DNA of 32,561 bases from Bacteroidaceae bacterium (GTDB taxonomy: Bacteria; Bacteroidota; Bacteroidia; Bacteroidales; Bacteroidaceae), in the NCBI GenBank assembly GCA_017552435.1, contig JAFZPZ010000030.1, forward strand, positions 1 through 32,561, read 5' to 3'. Made by a program: the position numbers and the translations under genes. The first letter of the stretch is position 1. Each line of letters begins with the position of its first letter. The notes beneath the pieces were generated by a model. That model did not search any database. It saw nothing but the letters and a program-made list of their open reading frames with translations, and was not told the origin of the DNA. Below, piece after piece: positions 14,238 to 23,529 of the stretch.

Positions 14238-17200
14238 TTATTTCTTCTCTGGAGTCTCCTCCACGATGCTCTTGCCTCTGGTGAGGTAAGCGGTGGGAGC
14301 TGCTACGAAGATAGACGACAGTGTACCGAATACAACACCCAGAATCATTGCGAAGGCGAAGCTGCGGATGCTGGCACCGCCGAGGCAGAAGATAACTGCA
14401 AGTACGATGAACGTAGAAACAGAGGTGTTGATGGTACGGTTCAAAGTGCTGTTCAGAGACGTATTGAAGAGCTCCTGCTTGTCGCGCTTCGGGTGCAGGT
14501 GGAGGAACTCGCGAATACGGTCGAAGACAACCACCTTATCGTTGATGGAGTAACCGATAGCGGTCAGCACAGCGCCGATGAACGTCTGGTCAATCTCAAG
14601 CGAGAATGGCATCCAGCCCCAGCAGATACTGTACATACCCAAGATGAGGATGATATCCACAATCAGTGCGGTGATGGCACCGATGGAGAATGACAGGTTG
14701 CGGAAACGGATGAAGATGTAAACGAAGATGGCGATGAAGGCCAGGATGACACTCCAGATAGCACCCTTAGTGATGTCTGATGCTACGGAAGGACCTACCT
14801 TCTGGCTGCTGATGATAGAGCCACCGGCACGCTCATCGCGATTGATGAAGTTCTCGAGGGAGAGGTCAGCTGCAAGCAGGTTGCCACCCTTGAGGGTTTC
14901 GAAAAGCTTGCTCTCGATTTCGCTGTCAACTTCGATGTCGTCCTCTTCAATGCGATAGTTGGTAGAGATACGGATGGTCTTGCCCTCGGTACCCAGTGCG
15001 ATGGCGCTGGTGTTGCTCTCGGGGAATGCTTCTGCGAGCAGCCCGCGAACGGTCTCAGGCTGTACCTCATTCTCGAAGACTACGACGAAGTTACGACCGC
15101 CGGTAAAGTCGATACTCTTACTGAAACCACGCGTCAGCATGAAGGCAATACTGATGACTGCCAATGTGCCGAAGATAGCGAAGCTCTTCTTGTAGGCACT
15201 CATGAACTTGAAGGCGGGGTTCTGGAAAGAAATCTTGTCGCCGATGGCTGTACGGAAGGTGAGTCCGAGCCACTTGTCCTTCTCCATCACCTGCGTGTAA
15301 ACGACGCGAGTCAGGAATACTGCAGTAAAGAAGCTTACGCAGATACCGATGAGCAATGTGGTTGCGAAGCCGCGAATTGGGCCTGTACCGAAGTAGTAGA
15401 GGATGATAGCGGTGATGACAGATGTCAAGTTAGAGTCGAAGATGGCGCTGAAGGCGTTGCTGTAACCAGCAGCAAGAGCCTCGCGTACCTTCTTACCGGC
15501 CTTCATCTCTTCCTTCGTGCGCTCGTAGATGAGCACGTTGGCATCGACAGCCATACCCAATGACAGTACCATACCTGCGATACCGCTCATGGTCAGCGCA
15601 GCCTGGAAGCTGGTCAAGATACCGATGGTGAAGAAGAGGTTGAGGAGCAGAGCGCAGTTTGCAACCATGCCGGGAATGAAGCCATACATCATAATCATGT
15701 AGATCATGAGGATGACGAAGGCGATGATACAACTCCATATACCCTGACGGATGGACTCAGCGCCGAGAGAAGGACCTACGATTTCCTCGCTCACAATCTT
15801 TGCAGGAGCGGGCATCTTACCAGACTTGAGCACATTGGCCAAGTCGCGGGTGTCCTCAGCAGTGAAGTGACCTGTGATCTCGGAGTTACCGCCGGTAATC
15901 TCGCTCTGTACGGTGGGAGCACTGTACACGTTGTCGTCCAGGACGATGGCAACGCAGCGCTTCAGGTTGGCCTTGGTGAGGGCAGCCCAACGGCGAGCGC
16001 CATCGACGTTCATTTTCATGCTGACGCAAGGACGGCCCTGTTGGTCGAAGGAATCGCTGGCGTCGGTCACGACGTCACCTTCGAGGGGTGCATGTCCATT
16101 GCGCTCTGTAACCTTGATGGCATAGAGTTCATATACGTTGGCATTGGCGCCGTCGCCCATACCCTTTACGCCCCACTTGAGGCGAAGGTCAGAGGGAAGC
16201 ACTTCCTTGGCCTCGGGAGAAGCGAGGAGTTCGTCGATATCGTCCATGTCGCGCTTGCTGGCAACGCCTACCACGCAACCATAGGCATATCTGTGGTTCA
16301 AACGGCTCAGCAGAGGATTCTGCTTGTGGGCCTTTTCGAGGTCGGCAGCAGAAATGGCGGGGTTAACGTCGTCGCTCTTCTCGGCAACGGCAGCGGCCAG
16401 GTCAGCAGCTTTCGTTGTGTCAGCGGCAACTTCCTCTGCTTCAGCTAACTCCGTAGCCTCGATAGTATCAGTAGCCTCTTCCTTGATACCGCTCAGTGCA
16501 GCTGCAAGCTTAGTGTCGAGAGTAATCAGGAAAGGAGTAATCTCCTGCGCATTGTAAGTCTCCCAGAACTCCAGGTTGGCACTGCCCTGCAGCAGTTTAC
16601 GTACACGCTCGGGTTCCTTTACACCAGGCATTTCCACCATGATTCGGCCTTCCTGACCTTCGAGGGCCTGGATGTTGGGCTGTACGACACCGAAGCGGTC
16701 AATACGTGTACGGAGCACATTGTAAGAGTTATCAATGGCACTCTTTACTTCGGCACGAAGCACACTCTCCACCTGAGAGTCTGTGCTCTTGGTGGTCACC
16801 TTGTCGCGCAGTTGCTGTGTAGCAAAAAGTTCAGCCAGAGCCTTGTTTGGTTCCAGTGCCTTGTAATCCTTGACAAATAAGGTAATAAAATCACTTTGGC
16901 TGTTGGCAGCCTCTTTCGTCGCTTGTTCGACGGCCTTGCGGAAGTTCTCGTCTGTTTCCTCTTTATGGTCGGCGAGAGCCTTGATGACATCAGGTACGCT
17001 AACCTCCAAGATAACGTTCATACCGCCCTTGAGGTCAAGACCCAAGCCAATGCCCATCTCGCGGCATTCCTTCAATGTCCATACATTGCAGTACACCTTG
17101 TTGTTGAGCAGAGAATCCAAGTAACGGTCAGCTGCGTTTTGACCTTCGGTCTGAGCTAATGCTTCAGCTTTGCTTTCGAAGTGATTGGTCACGACGGAGA

Positions 17201-17270
17201 AGCTCAGGTAGAAGAGGCAGACCAGCGTCAGCAGGACCGCGAAAACCTTTACAAATCCTTTGTTTTGCAT
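14238..17270 (-). CDS. secDF: Protein translocase subunit SecDF (fused)
   Basis: A 1010-aa fusion of SecD and SecF, the proton-driven partner of SecYEG that helps pull exported proteins across the inner membrane. A first membrane helix is at about 8-27, then the SecD motif GLGLDLKGGMNVILEV (75-90), a large periplasmic part to about 505, and a helix bundle at about 510-660 with the motif GMAVDANVLIYERTKEE (572-588). SecF begins with a helix at about 697-713, followed by DFTGGRNFVV (721-730), and has a helix bundle at about 835-993 with VGPSVASDITKGA and AIGYSINDKVVVFDRIRE. An Ala/Glu-rich stretch at about 255-310 is an insertion in the periplasmic part. The fused form is usual in Bacteroidetes. 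The gene stands alone between a -7 motif and a strong terminator. Confidence 0.97.
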   Translation of the reverse strand: MQNKGFVKVFAVLLTLVCLFYLSFSVVTNHFESKAEALAQTEGQNAADRYLDSLLNNKVYCNVWTLKECREMGIGLGLDLKGGMNVILEVSVPDVIKALADHKEETDENFRKAVEQATKEAANSQSDFITLFVKDYKALEPNKALAELFATQQLRDKVTTKSTDSQVESVLRAEVKSAIDNSYNVLRTRIDRFGVVQPNIQALEGQEGRIMVEMPGVKEPERVRKLLQGSANLEFWETYNAQEITPFLITLDTKLAAALSGIKEEATDTIEATELAEAEEVAADTTKAADLAAAVAEKSDDVNPAISAADLEKAHKQNPLLSRLNHRYAYGCVVGVASKRDMDDIDELLASPEAKEVLPSDLRLKWGVKGMGDGANANVYELYAIKVTERNGHAPLEGDVVTDASDSFDQQGRPCVSMKMNVDGARRWAALTKANLKRCVAIVLDDNVYSAPTVQSEITGGNSEITGHFTAEDTRDLANVLKSGKMPAPAKIVSEEIVGPSLGAESIRQGIWSCIIAFVILMIYMIMMYGFIPGMVANCALLLNLFFTIGILTSFQAALTMSGIAGMVLSLGMAVDANVLIYERTKEEMKAGKKVREALAAGYSNAFSAIFDSNLTSVITAIILYYFGTGPIRGFATTLLIGICVSFFTAVFLTRVVYTQVMEKDKWLGLTFRTAIGDKISFQNPAFKFMSAYKKSFAIFGTLAVISIAFMLTRGFSKSIDFTGGRNFVVVFENEVQPETVRGLLAEAFPESNTSAIALGTEGKTIRISTNYRIEEDDIEVDSEIESKLFETLKGGNLLAADLSLENFINRDERAGGSIISSQKVGPSVASDITKGAIWSVILAFIAIFVYIFIRFRNLSFSIGAITALIVDIILILGMYSICWGWMPFSLEIDQTFIGAVLTAIGYSINDKVVVFDRIREFLHLHPKRDKQELFNTSLNSTLNRTINTSVSTFIVLAVIFCLGGASIRSFAFAMILGVVFGTLSSIFVAAPTAYLTRGKSIVEETPEKK

Positions 17271-17329
17271 TGTTAGAAAAATTTTTATTATTTTGTTTGT
17301 TTTTTTACCTTGTAAGGCTAAATAGCGTG

Positions 17330-17357
17330 CAAAGATACATCTTTTTCCGTAAACAAA
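17330..17357 (-). promoter_or_regulatory. Probable secDF promoter
   Basis: CAAAGATA at 17330-17337 is the reverse complement of TAnnTTTG. CAAA at 17354-17357 gives TTTG at a spacing of 16, slightly shorter than the usual 19-21. Transcription would start near 17323, about 53 nt before the secDF ATG at 17270. Confidence 0.5.
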
Positions 17358-17393
17358 GAGTAAAAGAGCGAATTTTTATGTAAAAAAAGTGTA

Positions 17394-18464
17394 TTAATGC
17401 GTTATTTTGCACAAACGGACGATGAGAGGGTAGTGGTCTGAGGAAGAAATCGTCCGATCTATGTGACATGATTTGCATGTCCAATGGGAAGAAAAAAAGA
17501 TGTGGTCAATACGTACGGGGAAGGAGCGTTGGGAATAAGTAAAACCAGGACCATTGCCTGCCTGTCGGTAGGCAGAAGTGAGGCAGTCGGCGAGCCGTTG
17601 GTAGGTATATGATATGGGTGTTTCGTTAAGGTCGCCGCAAACAATGGCTGCGTGATCGGCATTGCGCTTGATGAGGGAACAAATGCTGTCGGTCTGTGCG
17701 CCTCGATAGGCAGCCGCTTCACTTAACTTGCCCATGAGCTTGTGTGAACTGCTTTTGATGGTCTGGCGGTGAGGGTCAATGATGGCGTTGGTGTATTCCT
17801 CTTTCTCTTCAGGGCTCAGCTGGTTGCTTTCCAGGTGGTTGTTGACGAGGAGCAGACTATCACCACCGCAGTCTATCCAACAAGCGATGCTGTGATTGCT
17901 GCGAGTGGGGTATTCAATGTGTAAAGTGTCGCTCAGGAGGGGAAGACGGGTAAGGATGGTTACACCTTCACTTTGAAGGTGGCGATAGGAGATTGAGTCA
18001 AGCCAATCCTTTCTGTCAGTGAAGAAGCTATTGCTGATTTCTTGCAGGCATACAATATCAGCATCAGCGGTTTTCAGGAATCTGAGCAGCTCGGCGCGTT
18101 GCCCGTCGGTCGTCATGTGCCCGACATTAAAGGAGATGACAGTAATGGTGCTGTCAGAGTTCCCTTCGTTGTCATAATTGTTAGCACCGAAGTGAAGGGG
18201 ACAATAGTCGAGGATGTATCCTCCAACTACAAGTGCCCCAAGGATTGGTACCCAAACCAAACGTGCATGGAAGAGCAACCAAAACACGATGAAGAGTACA
18301 TCGACACAAAGAAAGATGGGAAATGCCAACGTCAGGATCGATAGGCGCGGAATGAGACTAGGCGAAACGAAGGTCAGGCCTACGCATAGCCATAACAGCA
18401 ATATGGTGCAAAGATTGGCACCGAGAAAGAGGCTGATGGAGAAACGCTTAAACAAGGTTATCAT
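17394..18464 (-). CDS. Endonuclease/exonuclease/phosphatase-family membrane protein
   Basis: A 356-aa protein. The first about 85 residues hold three hydrophobic segments (about 8-32, 41-63 and 68-87). The rest is an EEP (DNase I-like) metal-dependent hydrolase domain with ITVISFNVGH (N113), CLQEIS (E142), LLVNNHLES (H210), VCGDLNETP (D278, N280), RIDHIFFS (D320, H321) and SSDHYPL (D343, H344), a full catalytic set. The domain likely faces the periplasm. The substrate, whether nucleic acid or a phosphoester such as a lipid head group, cannot be told from the sequence. Its ATG overlaps the rhomboid gene's stop by 4 bp (ATGA), so the two are translationally coupled. Confidence 0.9.
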   Translation of the reverse strand: MITLFKRFSISLFLGANLCTILLLWLCVGLTFVSPSLIPRLSILTLAFPIFLCVDVLFIVFWLLFHARLVWVPILGALVVGGYILDYCPLHFGANNYDNEGNSDSTITVISFNVGHMTTDGQRAELLRFLKTADADIVCLQEISNSFFTDRKDWLDSISYRHLQSEGVTILTRLPLLSDTLHIEYPTRSNHSIACWIDCGGDSLLLVNNHLESNQLSPEEKEEYTNAIIDPHRQTIKSSSHKLMGKLSEAAAYRGAQTDSICSLIKRNADHAAIVCGDLNETPISYTYQRLADCLTSAYRQAGNGPGFTYSQRSFPVRIDHIFFSSHWTCKSCHIDRTISSSDHYPLIVRLCKITH

Positions 18465-19390
18465 TTCCTGCTGATATCAAACAATCGTTTCTTCTCCTCT
18501 TGAGTGAGACCTTCGTATCCGTTCTTTTTAACTTTGTCCAGGATGCGGTTGAGTTCTTCTTCTTCCTGTCTCTTCTGCTGGCGGTATGCCGCTTCCTGGT
18601 TATAATGCCCCCCATAGGTGACATCGATATGTGGTTCTTTTTTCTTTTTAAGCGAGGAGAACCAACGACGGAATCTGTCCCACGAACTGTCTCCGCTACC
18701 ATAGCTTCTGTAGCCGCCGCGTCTGCCGCTACCACCACCACCACGCCAATATAGCAGCAGTAGAAAACCCACAAGCATGCCGCCAAGATGAGCCATGTGT
18801 GCCACTCCATCACCTTTCAGGGAGAGAGCGGAAAGGAGTTCGATAACAGCATAGCCCATTACAAAGTATTTTGCCTTGATAGGCACGGGCAGAGGGAAGA
18901 TGAACAGGCGCTCCTCGGGATATGTCATGCCGAAGGATAGCAGAATACCATAAACGGCACCCGAGGCACCAACTGTGTTCCAACGGTTCAGATAGTCCGC
19001 CATCTGGATGACGCCATCACCGAATGCTACTTGTTCATAGCTGCCGAAACCGTAGTACCAGTACTCTGCCATCTGCACTAGTTCCTGTGCCAGGCCTGCA
19101 CCGAGACCACAGGTGAGGTAGTAGAAGAGAAAACGTCCCTGTCCCATCGTTTGCTCCATAATGCGGCCAAACATCCAAACGGCGAACATGTTGAAGAAGA
19201 GGTGCGACAGGTTAGCGTGCATGAACATATATGTGAAAGGCTGCCATGGACGGAACCCGCTGGCAAGGAAGAAATGCAAACCGAACAGCTCATCGAAGTC
19301 TATTCCGTGTGAAGCAAAAGCCATGCTTGCAAAGAAGCACAGCACGTTAATGATGAGCAGGTTTTTCGTGATAGGAGGTATTGTGTTCAT
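18461..19390 (-). CDS. Rhomboid-family intramembrane serine protease
   Basis: A 309-aa polytopic protein. The rhomboid core at about 8-217 has the HANLSHLFFNMFAVWMFG motif (58-75), the catalytic serine in GASGAVYG (S143) and the catalytic histidine in AHMAHLGG (H201). After the last helix come a Gly/Arg/Ser-rich linker (216-236) and a basic cytoplasmic tail ending in ELNRILDKVKKNGYEGLTQEEKKRLFDIS (about 279-307), a small C-terminal domain seen on Bacteroidetes rhomboids. Its substrates are unknown. It is the first gene of a two-gene unit with the EEP-family protein. The start at 19390 (MNTIPPITKNLLIINV) fits the family. Confidence 0.94.
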   Translation of the reverse strand: MNTIPPITKNLLIINVLCFFASMAFASHGIDFDELFGLHFFLASGFRPWQPFTYMFMHANLSHLFFNMFAVWMFGRIMEQTMGQGRFLFYYLTCGLGAGLAQELVQMAEYWYYGFGSYEQVAFGDGVIQMADYLNRWNTVGASGAVYGILLSFGMTYPEERLFIFPLPVPIKAKYFVMGYAVIELLSALSLKGDGVAHMAHLGGMLVGFLLLLYWRGGGGSGRRGGYRSYGSGDSSWDRFRRWFSSLKKKKEPHIDVTYGGHYNQEAAYRQQKRQEEEELNRILDKVKKNGYEGLTQEEKKRLFDISRK

Positions 19391-19422
19391 TGTGAAAGTG
19401 CGAAATGTTCTGAATATGACTG

Positions 19423-19430
19423 CAAAGGTA
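19423..19430 (-). promoter_or_regulatory. Probable -7 element for the rhomboid operon
   Basis: CAAAGGTA is the reverse complement of TAnnTTTG. Transcription would begin near 19416, giving a leader of about 26 nt to the ATG at 19390. The -33 box is not clear (GAAA at a spacing of 16). Confidence 0.5.
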
Positions 19431-19512
19431 CGAAAAATAGGCGGAAGAAAGGGCTAAAAGAGCCTTTATATAAGCTTTTTTCACTTATTATTGCATTTTT
19501 TTGCAAAAAAGC

Positions 19513-19543
19513 TTTGTCATTAGGTTAAGTTTATTTAAATTTG
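19513..19543 (+). promoter_or_regulatory. HU gene promoter
   Basis: TTTG at 19513-19516 and TAAATTTG at 19536-19543 match the Bacteroidetes -33 (TTTG) and -7 (TAnnTTTG) elements, with a 19-bp spacer. Transcription would start near 19550, leaving a leader of about 59 nt that is A-rich and has no Shine-Dalgarno sequence, as is common in this phylum. Confidence 0.78.
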
Positions 19544-19608
19544 TGATGCAAATGTGCAATAAAAAGTGTATTAAATAACTTAATTACAAACAACTTAACT
19601 ATTTTCTT

Positions 19609-19872
19609 ATGAACAAGACTGAATTAGTAGCCAAGATCGCCGAGGGCGCTGGCATGAGTAAGGTTGACGCAAAGAAGGCTCTGGATGCAACTCTGGATGC
19701 TATCAAGGCCGCAGTTAAGAAGAGTGACAAGGTTGCTCTCGTTGGCTTCGGCACATTCTCTGTTACAAAGCGTGACGCTCGCAAGGGTATCAATCCCGCA
19801 ACTAAGAAGGCTATCACCATTCCCGCAAAGAAGGTGGTTAAATTCAAAGCTGGTTCTGAATTGACATTCTAA
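19609..19872 (+). CDS. HU-family DNA-binding protein
   Basis: An 87-aa histone-like protein, a dimeric nucleoid protein that bends DNA. The full HU fold is present: the N-terminal helices MNKTELVAKIAEGAGMSKVDAKKALDATLDAIKAAVKKSD, the signature VALVGFGTFSVTKRDAR, the beta-arm with the conserved proline (KGINPATKKAITIPAKK), and a C-terminal helix VVKFKAGSELTF. The length is typical of HU. It is a single-gene unit with its own promoter and terminator, divergent from the rhomboid operon. Confidence 0.97.
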   Translation: MNKTELVAKIAEGAGMSKVDAKKALDATLDAIKAAVKKSDKVALVGFGTFSVTKRDARKGINPATKKAITIPAKKVVKFKAGSELTF

Positions 19873-19889
19873 AGTGTCTTTTTTAAATT

Positions 19890-19923
19890 AAGCCCCTCTC
19901 CCAACGGGAAAGGGGCTTTTTTA
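19890..19923 (+). terminator. Rho-independent terminator of the HU gene
   Basis: AAGCCCCT (19890-19897) pairs with AGGGGCTT (19911-19918), with an inner CCC/GGG stem, and six T residues end the structure. It follows the HU stop by 17 bp. The facing beta-barrel gene ends at 19957, so the hairpin may also serve that strand, though the T-tract there is weak. Confidence 0.88.
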
Positions 19924-19956
19924 TGGCTCATATGGCTCTTAAGACCTATTGGACTT

Positions 19957-21081
19957 TTAGTACAACCGATACGAGAATGTTACCGAGAGATTGGGATAGA
20001 CTTTGAACTTGGAAATAGTGTTGACCATGTCACGAACTTTACCGTTTGGCATGTTATACATGTCACGAACCAGGTCAATGGCATAGGGCACAGGCTGGTC
20101 TATCTCATAGTCTGACCCTTCTTCATTCGGACGAATAATGTCGTAGCATTCGTTTTCAATATCGATTTTGCTTGTATTGATCTTATATACATTATTCACA
20201 TAAACGTGGGGTTTCCCGAGAATCATAACTCCAGCATCCATGGCCAACTTCCATTTCCCGTCGCGAGAAAGGTTTGTGTTATATCCAACACCAAAATATG
20301 GGCGAACCGGATTCACATTCATCTCTGCTCGCACTGTACCATCTTTGTTCGGAACCATCATGGCTTTGTCTCCATCTGCGAAATAACCGATGGGGAAACC
20401 TGCGATACCGTTTCTGGTGAAGATGTCTGTTAATGGCACAATTTCTCCATGCCCTGCAAAATTCCTTCCGTTGTACAGATAATCAGTATAGAAGGCATTG
20501 TATTGATTGACAGCTAGCAGCAATTGTGTTTCTTCTTCCATGTTGCATGCTTCGGCTATATTGGATGAGCCTACGAAGAAACCTGCAGTAAAACTCCAAT
20601 GCTTGTTGTTCTTGAAAGGCATGACATCAACAAGGAACCTGAATTGATGAAGATTGGGTTTAAACCCCATCGTTACATAATCTTTCGGTTCCAAATTCTG
20701 GAATTGGTCGAGTGCCTTCTTGTATGGTTCGAATTCCGGTTGATTAATGTCGATGTTGTACTGAACGAGTGCATCGTTTATTTTGTCTTTCTTGCCCAAG
20801 AATTCCTGAATACTACCACCACTGCTGGTTTCGATGGGAAAGTTAGACTTGATGGTAAAGCGTGGCATATAGCTGTAGCCTGCACGGATACGTACATAGT
20901 CTGTGACGGGCACGGCCAAATCTATGCCAATGCCCATAGTTCCGGCAGTTACGCCAACATCCATATGGTTCAGAATGCCTTTCTGGGCCAGTCGAGAAGG
21001 CAAAGACTGTTTTTCCTGAGCCAGTAGGGCTGCGGAAAAAGATATTATGGATAGAAAGACGCCAAGAGTTCTCATTATCAT
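19957..21081 (-). CDS. Probable outer-membrane beta-barrel protein
   Basis: A 374-aa exported protein without a family I can name. A signal peptide ends at about AALLAQ (residue 22). The mature part alternates short amphipathic strands (MDVGVTAGTMGIGIDLAVPV, VRIRAGYSYMPRF, WSFTAGFFVG, RPYFGVGYNTNL, WKLAMDAGVMIL) and closes with LSVTFSYRLY, whose aromatic last residue is typical of outer-membrane barrels. Glycine-aromatic strand patterns support a barrel of about 8-12 strands with long loops. The start ATG 21081 overlaps the upstream stop by 4 bp (ATGA); ATG 21075 is an alternative. It is the last gene of the envelope cluster that begins with the 1481-aa lipoprotein. Confidence 0.75.
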   Translation of the reverse strand: MIMRTLGVFLSIISFSAALLAQEKQSLPSRLAQKGILNHMDVGVTAGTMGIGIDLAVPVTDYVRIRAGYSYMPRFTIKSNFPIETSSGGSIQEFLGKKDKINDALVQYNIDINQPEFEPYKKALDQFQNLEPKDYVTMGFKPNLHQFRFLVDVMPFKNNKHWSFTAGFFVGSSNIAEACNMEEETQLLLAVNQYNAFYTDYLYNGRNFAGHGEIVPLTDIFTRNGIAGFPIGYFADGDKAMMVPNKDGTVRAEMNVNPVRPYFGVGYNTNLSRDGKWKLAMDAGVMILGKPHVYVNNVYKINTSKIDIENECYDIIRPNEEGSDYEIDQPVPYAIDLVRDMYNMPNGKVRDMVNTISKFKVYPNLSVTFSYRLY

Positions 21082-22271
21082 TTAACTGCTATCTTACGTC
21101 CTCCTACAATATACAGACCTGCAGGCAGTCCTTGTACGTTGTTGGTAGAACGGAGCTGTGTGCCACTGATGGTATAGACACCTTCTGTGGCGTTAGCCTT
21201 GCTATCGGCGAGGATGCTATTGATGTCTGTAGGATCAGATGTTAATTCAATTATGCTGGGAGTGTTTGCTCCTACCTTCATATAACTGGTGTTGGCGGGC
21301 AGGCAGATAACATTTATAGTCTCTTCTGTTGTCCAATCGATGGCCTTAATATCAGTGAGACTCTCTGGGGCATTGTTGGTCAGAACGAGCTTGCCGTTGA
21401 CTACTGAAAAGACACGCATCGTGGATGCATTGAACTTTGTATATGCATCTGTCGAGGCTTTGGGTCGTTTCCCGTTGCAGAAATACACACCGCTAAGTTT
21501 GTTCCCAGTGACAGTTGCAGACGAAGATATGAGCAACTCAAGACGGTTCTGAGAGGGATCGGCAGACGCACACTCGATAATAACAGGTGTGTTAGCCGGT
21601 ATCTCACCCTCAATTTCTTGCAAGAGTGCCAAGTCTCCTTCTGTCTGACTGATGTAATAGACGTGCATATCTTGAGAAGTTACCTTGAAGGGGAAGTCAG
21701 CGTAGAACGGCTGGTAGAATTTGCCATTCAACTCCATTGTCGGCTTGAGCCCGACATAGTTGGTGGCGTGGTTTGTCTCGATTTTGTCAACAATCCACTT
21801 GCGGTAGTTAAGTTTCCCATTCGTGCCCATCTTTCCTTGGGCAGACGAACTCTGTTCATCGTCTGTCAGGTATTTCACCACTTCGATGCCGGATTTCGAT
21901 ACACTGGCAGAGACCTCGTAGGTGCCGTTTGTCTGTTTCTTAGCATTGATGTAATAACCAGTGAGTGAGCAGACACCTGTACCTTGTGCTTTAAGGTCAT
22001 AGTAGTCAGTGGACACCTGCTCAATGTATATGACACTGGCAGGATCTGCAAGGGTACGATTGATGTCCTTCCAAAGCTGTATGGCCTGGAAGTCACCTAT
22101 GTCCTTGCTCTTGTCGTAATAATCTTTGTTATCCGTTACGTAGAGATAACGTTCGGTGGCAAAATTGCTGATACGATAGTATCCGTTTCCAATTATTCCT
22201 GTGCCGTTCTGCGCAAGAGTCGCTGTTAGGCTAAGCGAAACAAAAATGCTAAAAGTTAAAAGTCTTTTCAT
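21078..22271 (-). CDS. Secreted protein with sorting-like C-terminal tail
   Basis: A 397-aa exported protein. The signal peptide MKRLLTFSIFVSLSLTATLAQ is followed by GNGYYRISNFATERYLYVTDN, which recalls the opening of beta-trefoil (ricin-like) domains, although I am not sure of that call. The last about 35 residues (GVYTISGTQLRSTNNVQGLPAGLYIVGGRKIAVK) have the form of the C-terminal sorting tail of Bacteroidales secreted proteins and resemble the tail of the 1785-aa protein. This suggests export beyond the outer membrane and surface anchoring. It is translationally coupled to the barrel-protein gene that follows, so the two may function together. Confidence 0.75.
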   Translation of the reverse strand: MKRLLTFSIFVSLSLTATLAQNGTGIIGNGYYRISNFATERYLYVTDNKDYYDKSKDIGDFQAIQLWKDINRTLADPASVIYIEQVSTDYYDLKAQGTGVCSLTGYYINAKKQTNGTYEVSASVSKSGIEVVKYLTDDEQSSSAQGKMGTNGKLNYRKWIVDKIETNHATNYVGLKPTMELNGKFYQPFYADFPFKVTSQDMHVYYISQTEGDLALLQEIEGEIPANTPVIIECASADPSQNRLELLISSSATVTGNKLSGVYFCNGKRPKASTDAYTKFNASTMRVFSVVNGKLVLTNNAPESLTDIKAIDWTTEETINVICLPANTSYMKVGANTPSIIELTSDPTDINSILADSKANATEGVYTISGTQLRSTNNVQGLPAGLYIVGGRKIAVK

Positions 22272-22286
22272 ATTGTTGATAATTTA

Positions 22287-22325
22287 TCCCCCCGTCACTA
22301 CGCTTGTGGCAGAATGACGGGGGGA
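22287..22325. other. 11-bp inverted repeat between ompA-like gene and next gene
   Basis: TCCCCCCGTCA (22287-22297) pairs perfectly with TGACGGGGGGA (22315-22325) around a 17-nt loop. It sits in the 82-bp gap after the OmpA-family gene. There is no T-tract, so it may be a partial terminator or a processing/stability structure that lowers expression of the two downstream genes relative to the OmpA-family gene. Confidence 0.7.
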
Positions 22326-22353
22326 AATTTCTTTTATTGAAATTAGTCAAAAA

Positions 22354-23493
22354 TTATTCAGCGATACAGATGCTGACACGGTTGAGGTCGTTCTGCTCGT
22401 AGGGCTGAACGGTATCACCCTTGCTATCCACGGTGATGCGGCTGCTGGAGATGCCGAACTTCTTGGTCAGCAGGTCTGCTACCATCTGGGCACGCTTCTG
22501 AGCATAGCCAACATTAATCTTTGGATTGCCGGTACCCTTGTCAGCATAGCCAGTGATGGATACCTTGGCTTCGGGATACTTGTTAAGGTAAGCAACAACA
22601 TCCTCTACCTTTGGCATTTCGGTCTTGCTGACCTGTGAGCCGCGGATGTTGAAGAAGATGTCGCGACGCAGAGTCTCACGCTTGGGAGCTTCGGGCTCCT
22701 TATAAACGATCTTCTCGACGGGCTTCTCAACAATCTTCTCAACAATCTTCTCTACGATGACAGGCTCAGTCTTGACAACGGGAACAGTCTTGCTGACCTT
22801 GCCAATATTAATCTTGACGCCTGCCAGAGCGTTGAAGTACCAGTCGCCATTATTTGCATCCTTCGAATTGTAACTGTCTTTTAGAGTGTTGCAGTTAACC
22901 TCCAAACCTATGTCAACACGACGGCTAACGTGGAAATCGACAAATGCACCGAATTTACCAACCACTCGTGCCGTAGTGCCGGTCCAAAGGAGTGACATGT
23001 AATGTGCCGGGTCTTGCAAAGTAGATTGTCCAATCTTTTGCTGCAGGGCTGCTGCTTCGTCGTTGTTCCAACCAACGTTAACGCCGATACCTGCAAGAAG
23101 ACCTGCATCTACAATGCGCTTCGGGTTGTAGCCCAAAATCCAATTGGTGAGGTTGCAAGATACATCAACAGTTGGGGCAATGTAGTTGTATTTCCATGTA
23201 TCCACACCGAAACCTGGTAGATAACTGAGATCTGTACCACCCTTGCTTTGCCATCCACCAACGGCAAGGCGCAGAGCCCATACGGGTGTGAATTTGTAAC
23301 CGCCAGCAATCTGTGCATTGCCAGAAAGCAAGTCACCGAAGCAGACTTCGCCCAGAGTATATTGTCCGCCCATCTGAGCCTGAACGAACCAATGAGGATT
23401 GAAGACCTCTTTGGTAGCAGCTTCCTGCTGCGCGGATGCTGTGAAGCATCCGGCAAGCAGTACTGCTGACATGATTATCTTTTTGAAATTCAT
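22354..23493 (-). CDS. OmpA-family outer-membrane protein
   Basis: A 379-aa protein linking the outer membrane to peptidoglycan. The signal peptide ends near FTASAQ (residue 22). Residues about 30-235 are an N-terminal beta-barrel. Residues 243-270 form a VEK/PVEK-rich linker, and residues about 278-379 form the OmpA C-terminal domain, with the peptidoglycan-binding pair D318 (ITGYADKGTGNPKIN) and R334 (AQKRAQMV). The order barrel-linker-OmpA is that of Bacteroidales major OmpA-like porins. LLAGC at 12-16 looks like a lipobox, but the downstream Ala-rich cleavage site makes signal peptidase I more likely. It follows the 1481-aa lipoprotein gene after 36 bp. Confidence 0.93.
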   Translation of the reverse strand: MNFKKIIMSAVLLAGCFTASAQQEAATKEVFNPHWFVQAQMGGQYTLGEVCFGDLLSGNAQIAGGYKFTPVWALRLAVGGWQSKGGTDLSYLPGFGVDTWKYNYIAPTVDVSCNLTNWILGYNPKRIVDAGLLAGIGVNVGWNNDEAAALQQKIGQSTLQDPAHYMSLLWTGTTARVVGKFGAFVDFHVSRRVDIGLEVNCNTLKDSYNSKDANNGDWYFNALAGVKINIGKVSKTVPVVKTEPVIVEKIVEKIVEKPVEKIVYKEPEAPKRETLRRDIFFNIRGSQVSKTEMPKVEDVVAYLNKYPEAKVSITGYADKGTGNPKINVGYAQKRAQMVADLLTKKFGISSSRITVDSKGDTVQPYEQNDLNRVSICIAE

Positions 23494-23529
23494 AGTCTTT
23501 TCTTATCTTTTTGGGTTCAAAAAGTGTGT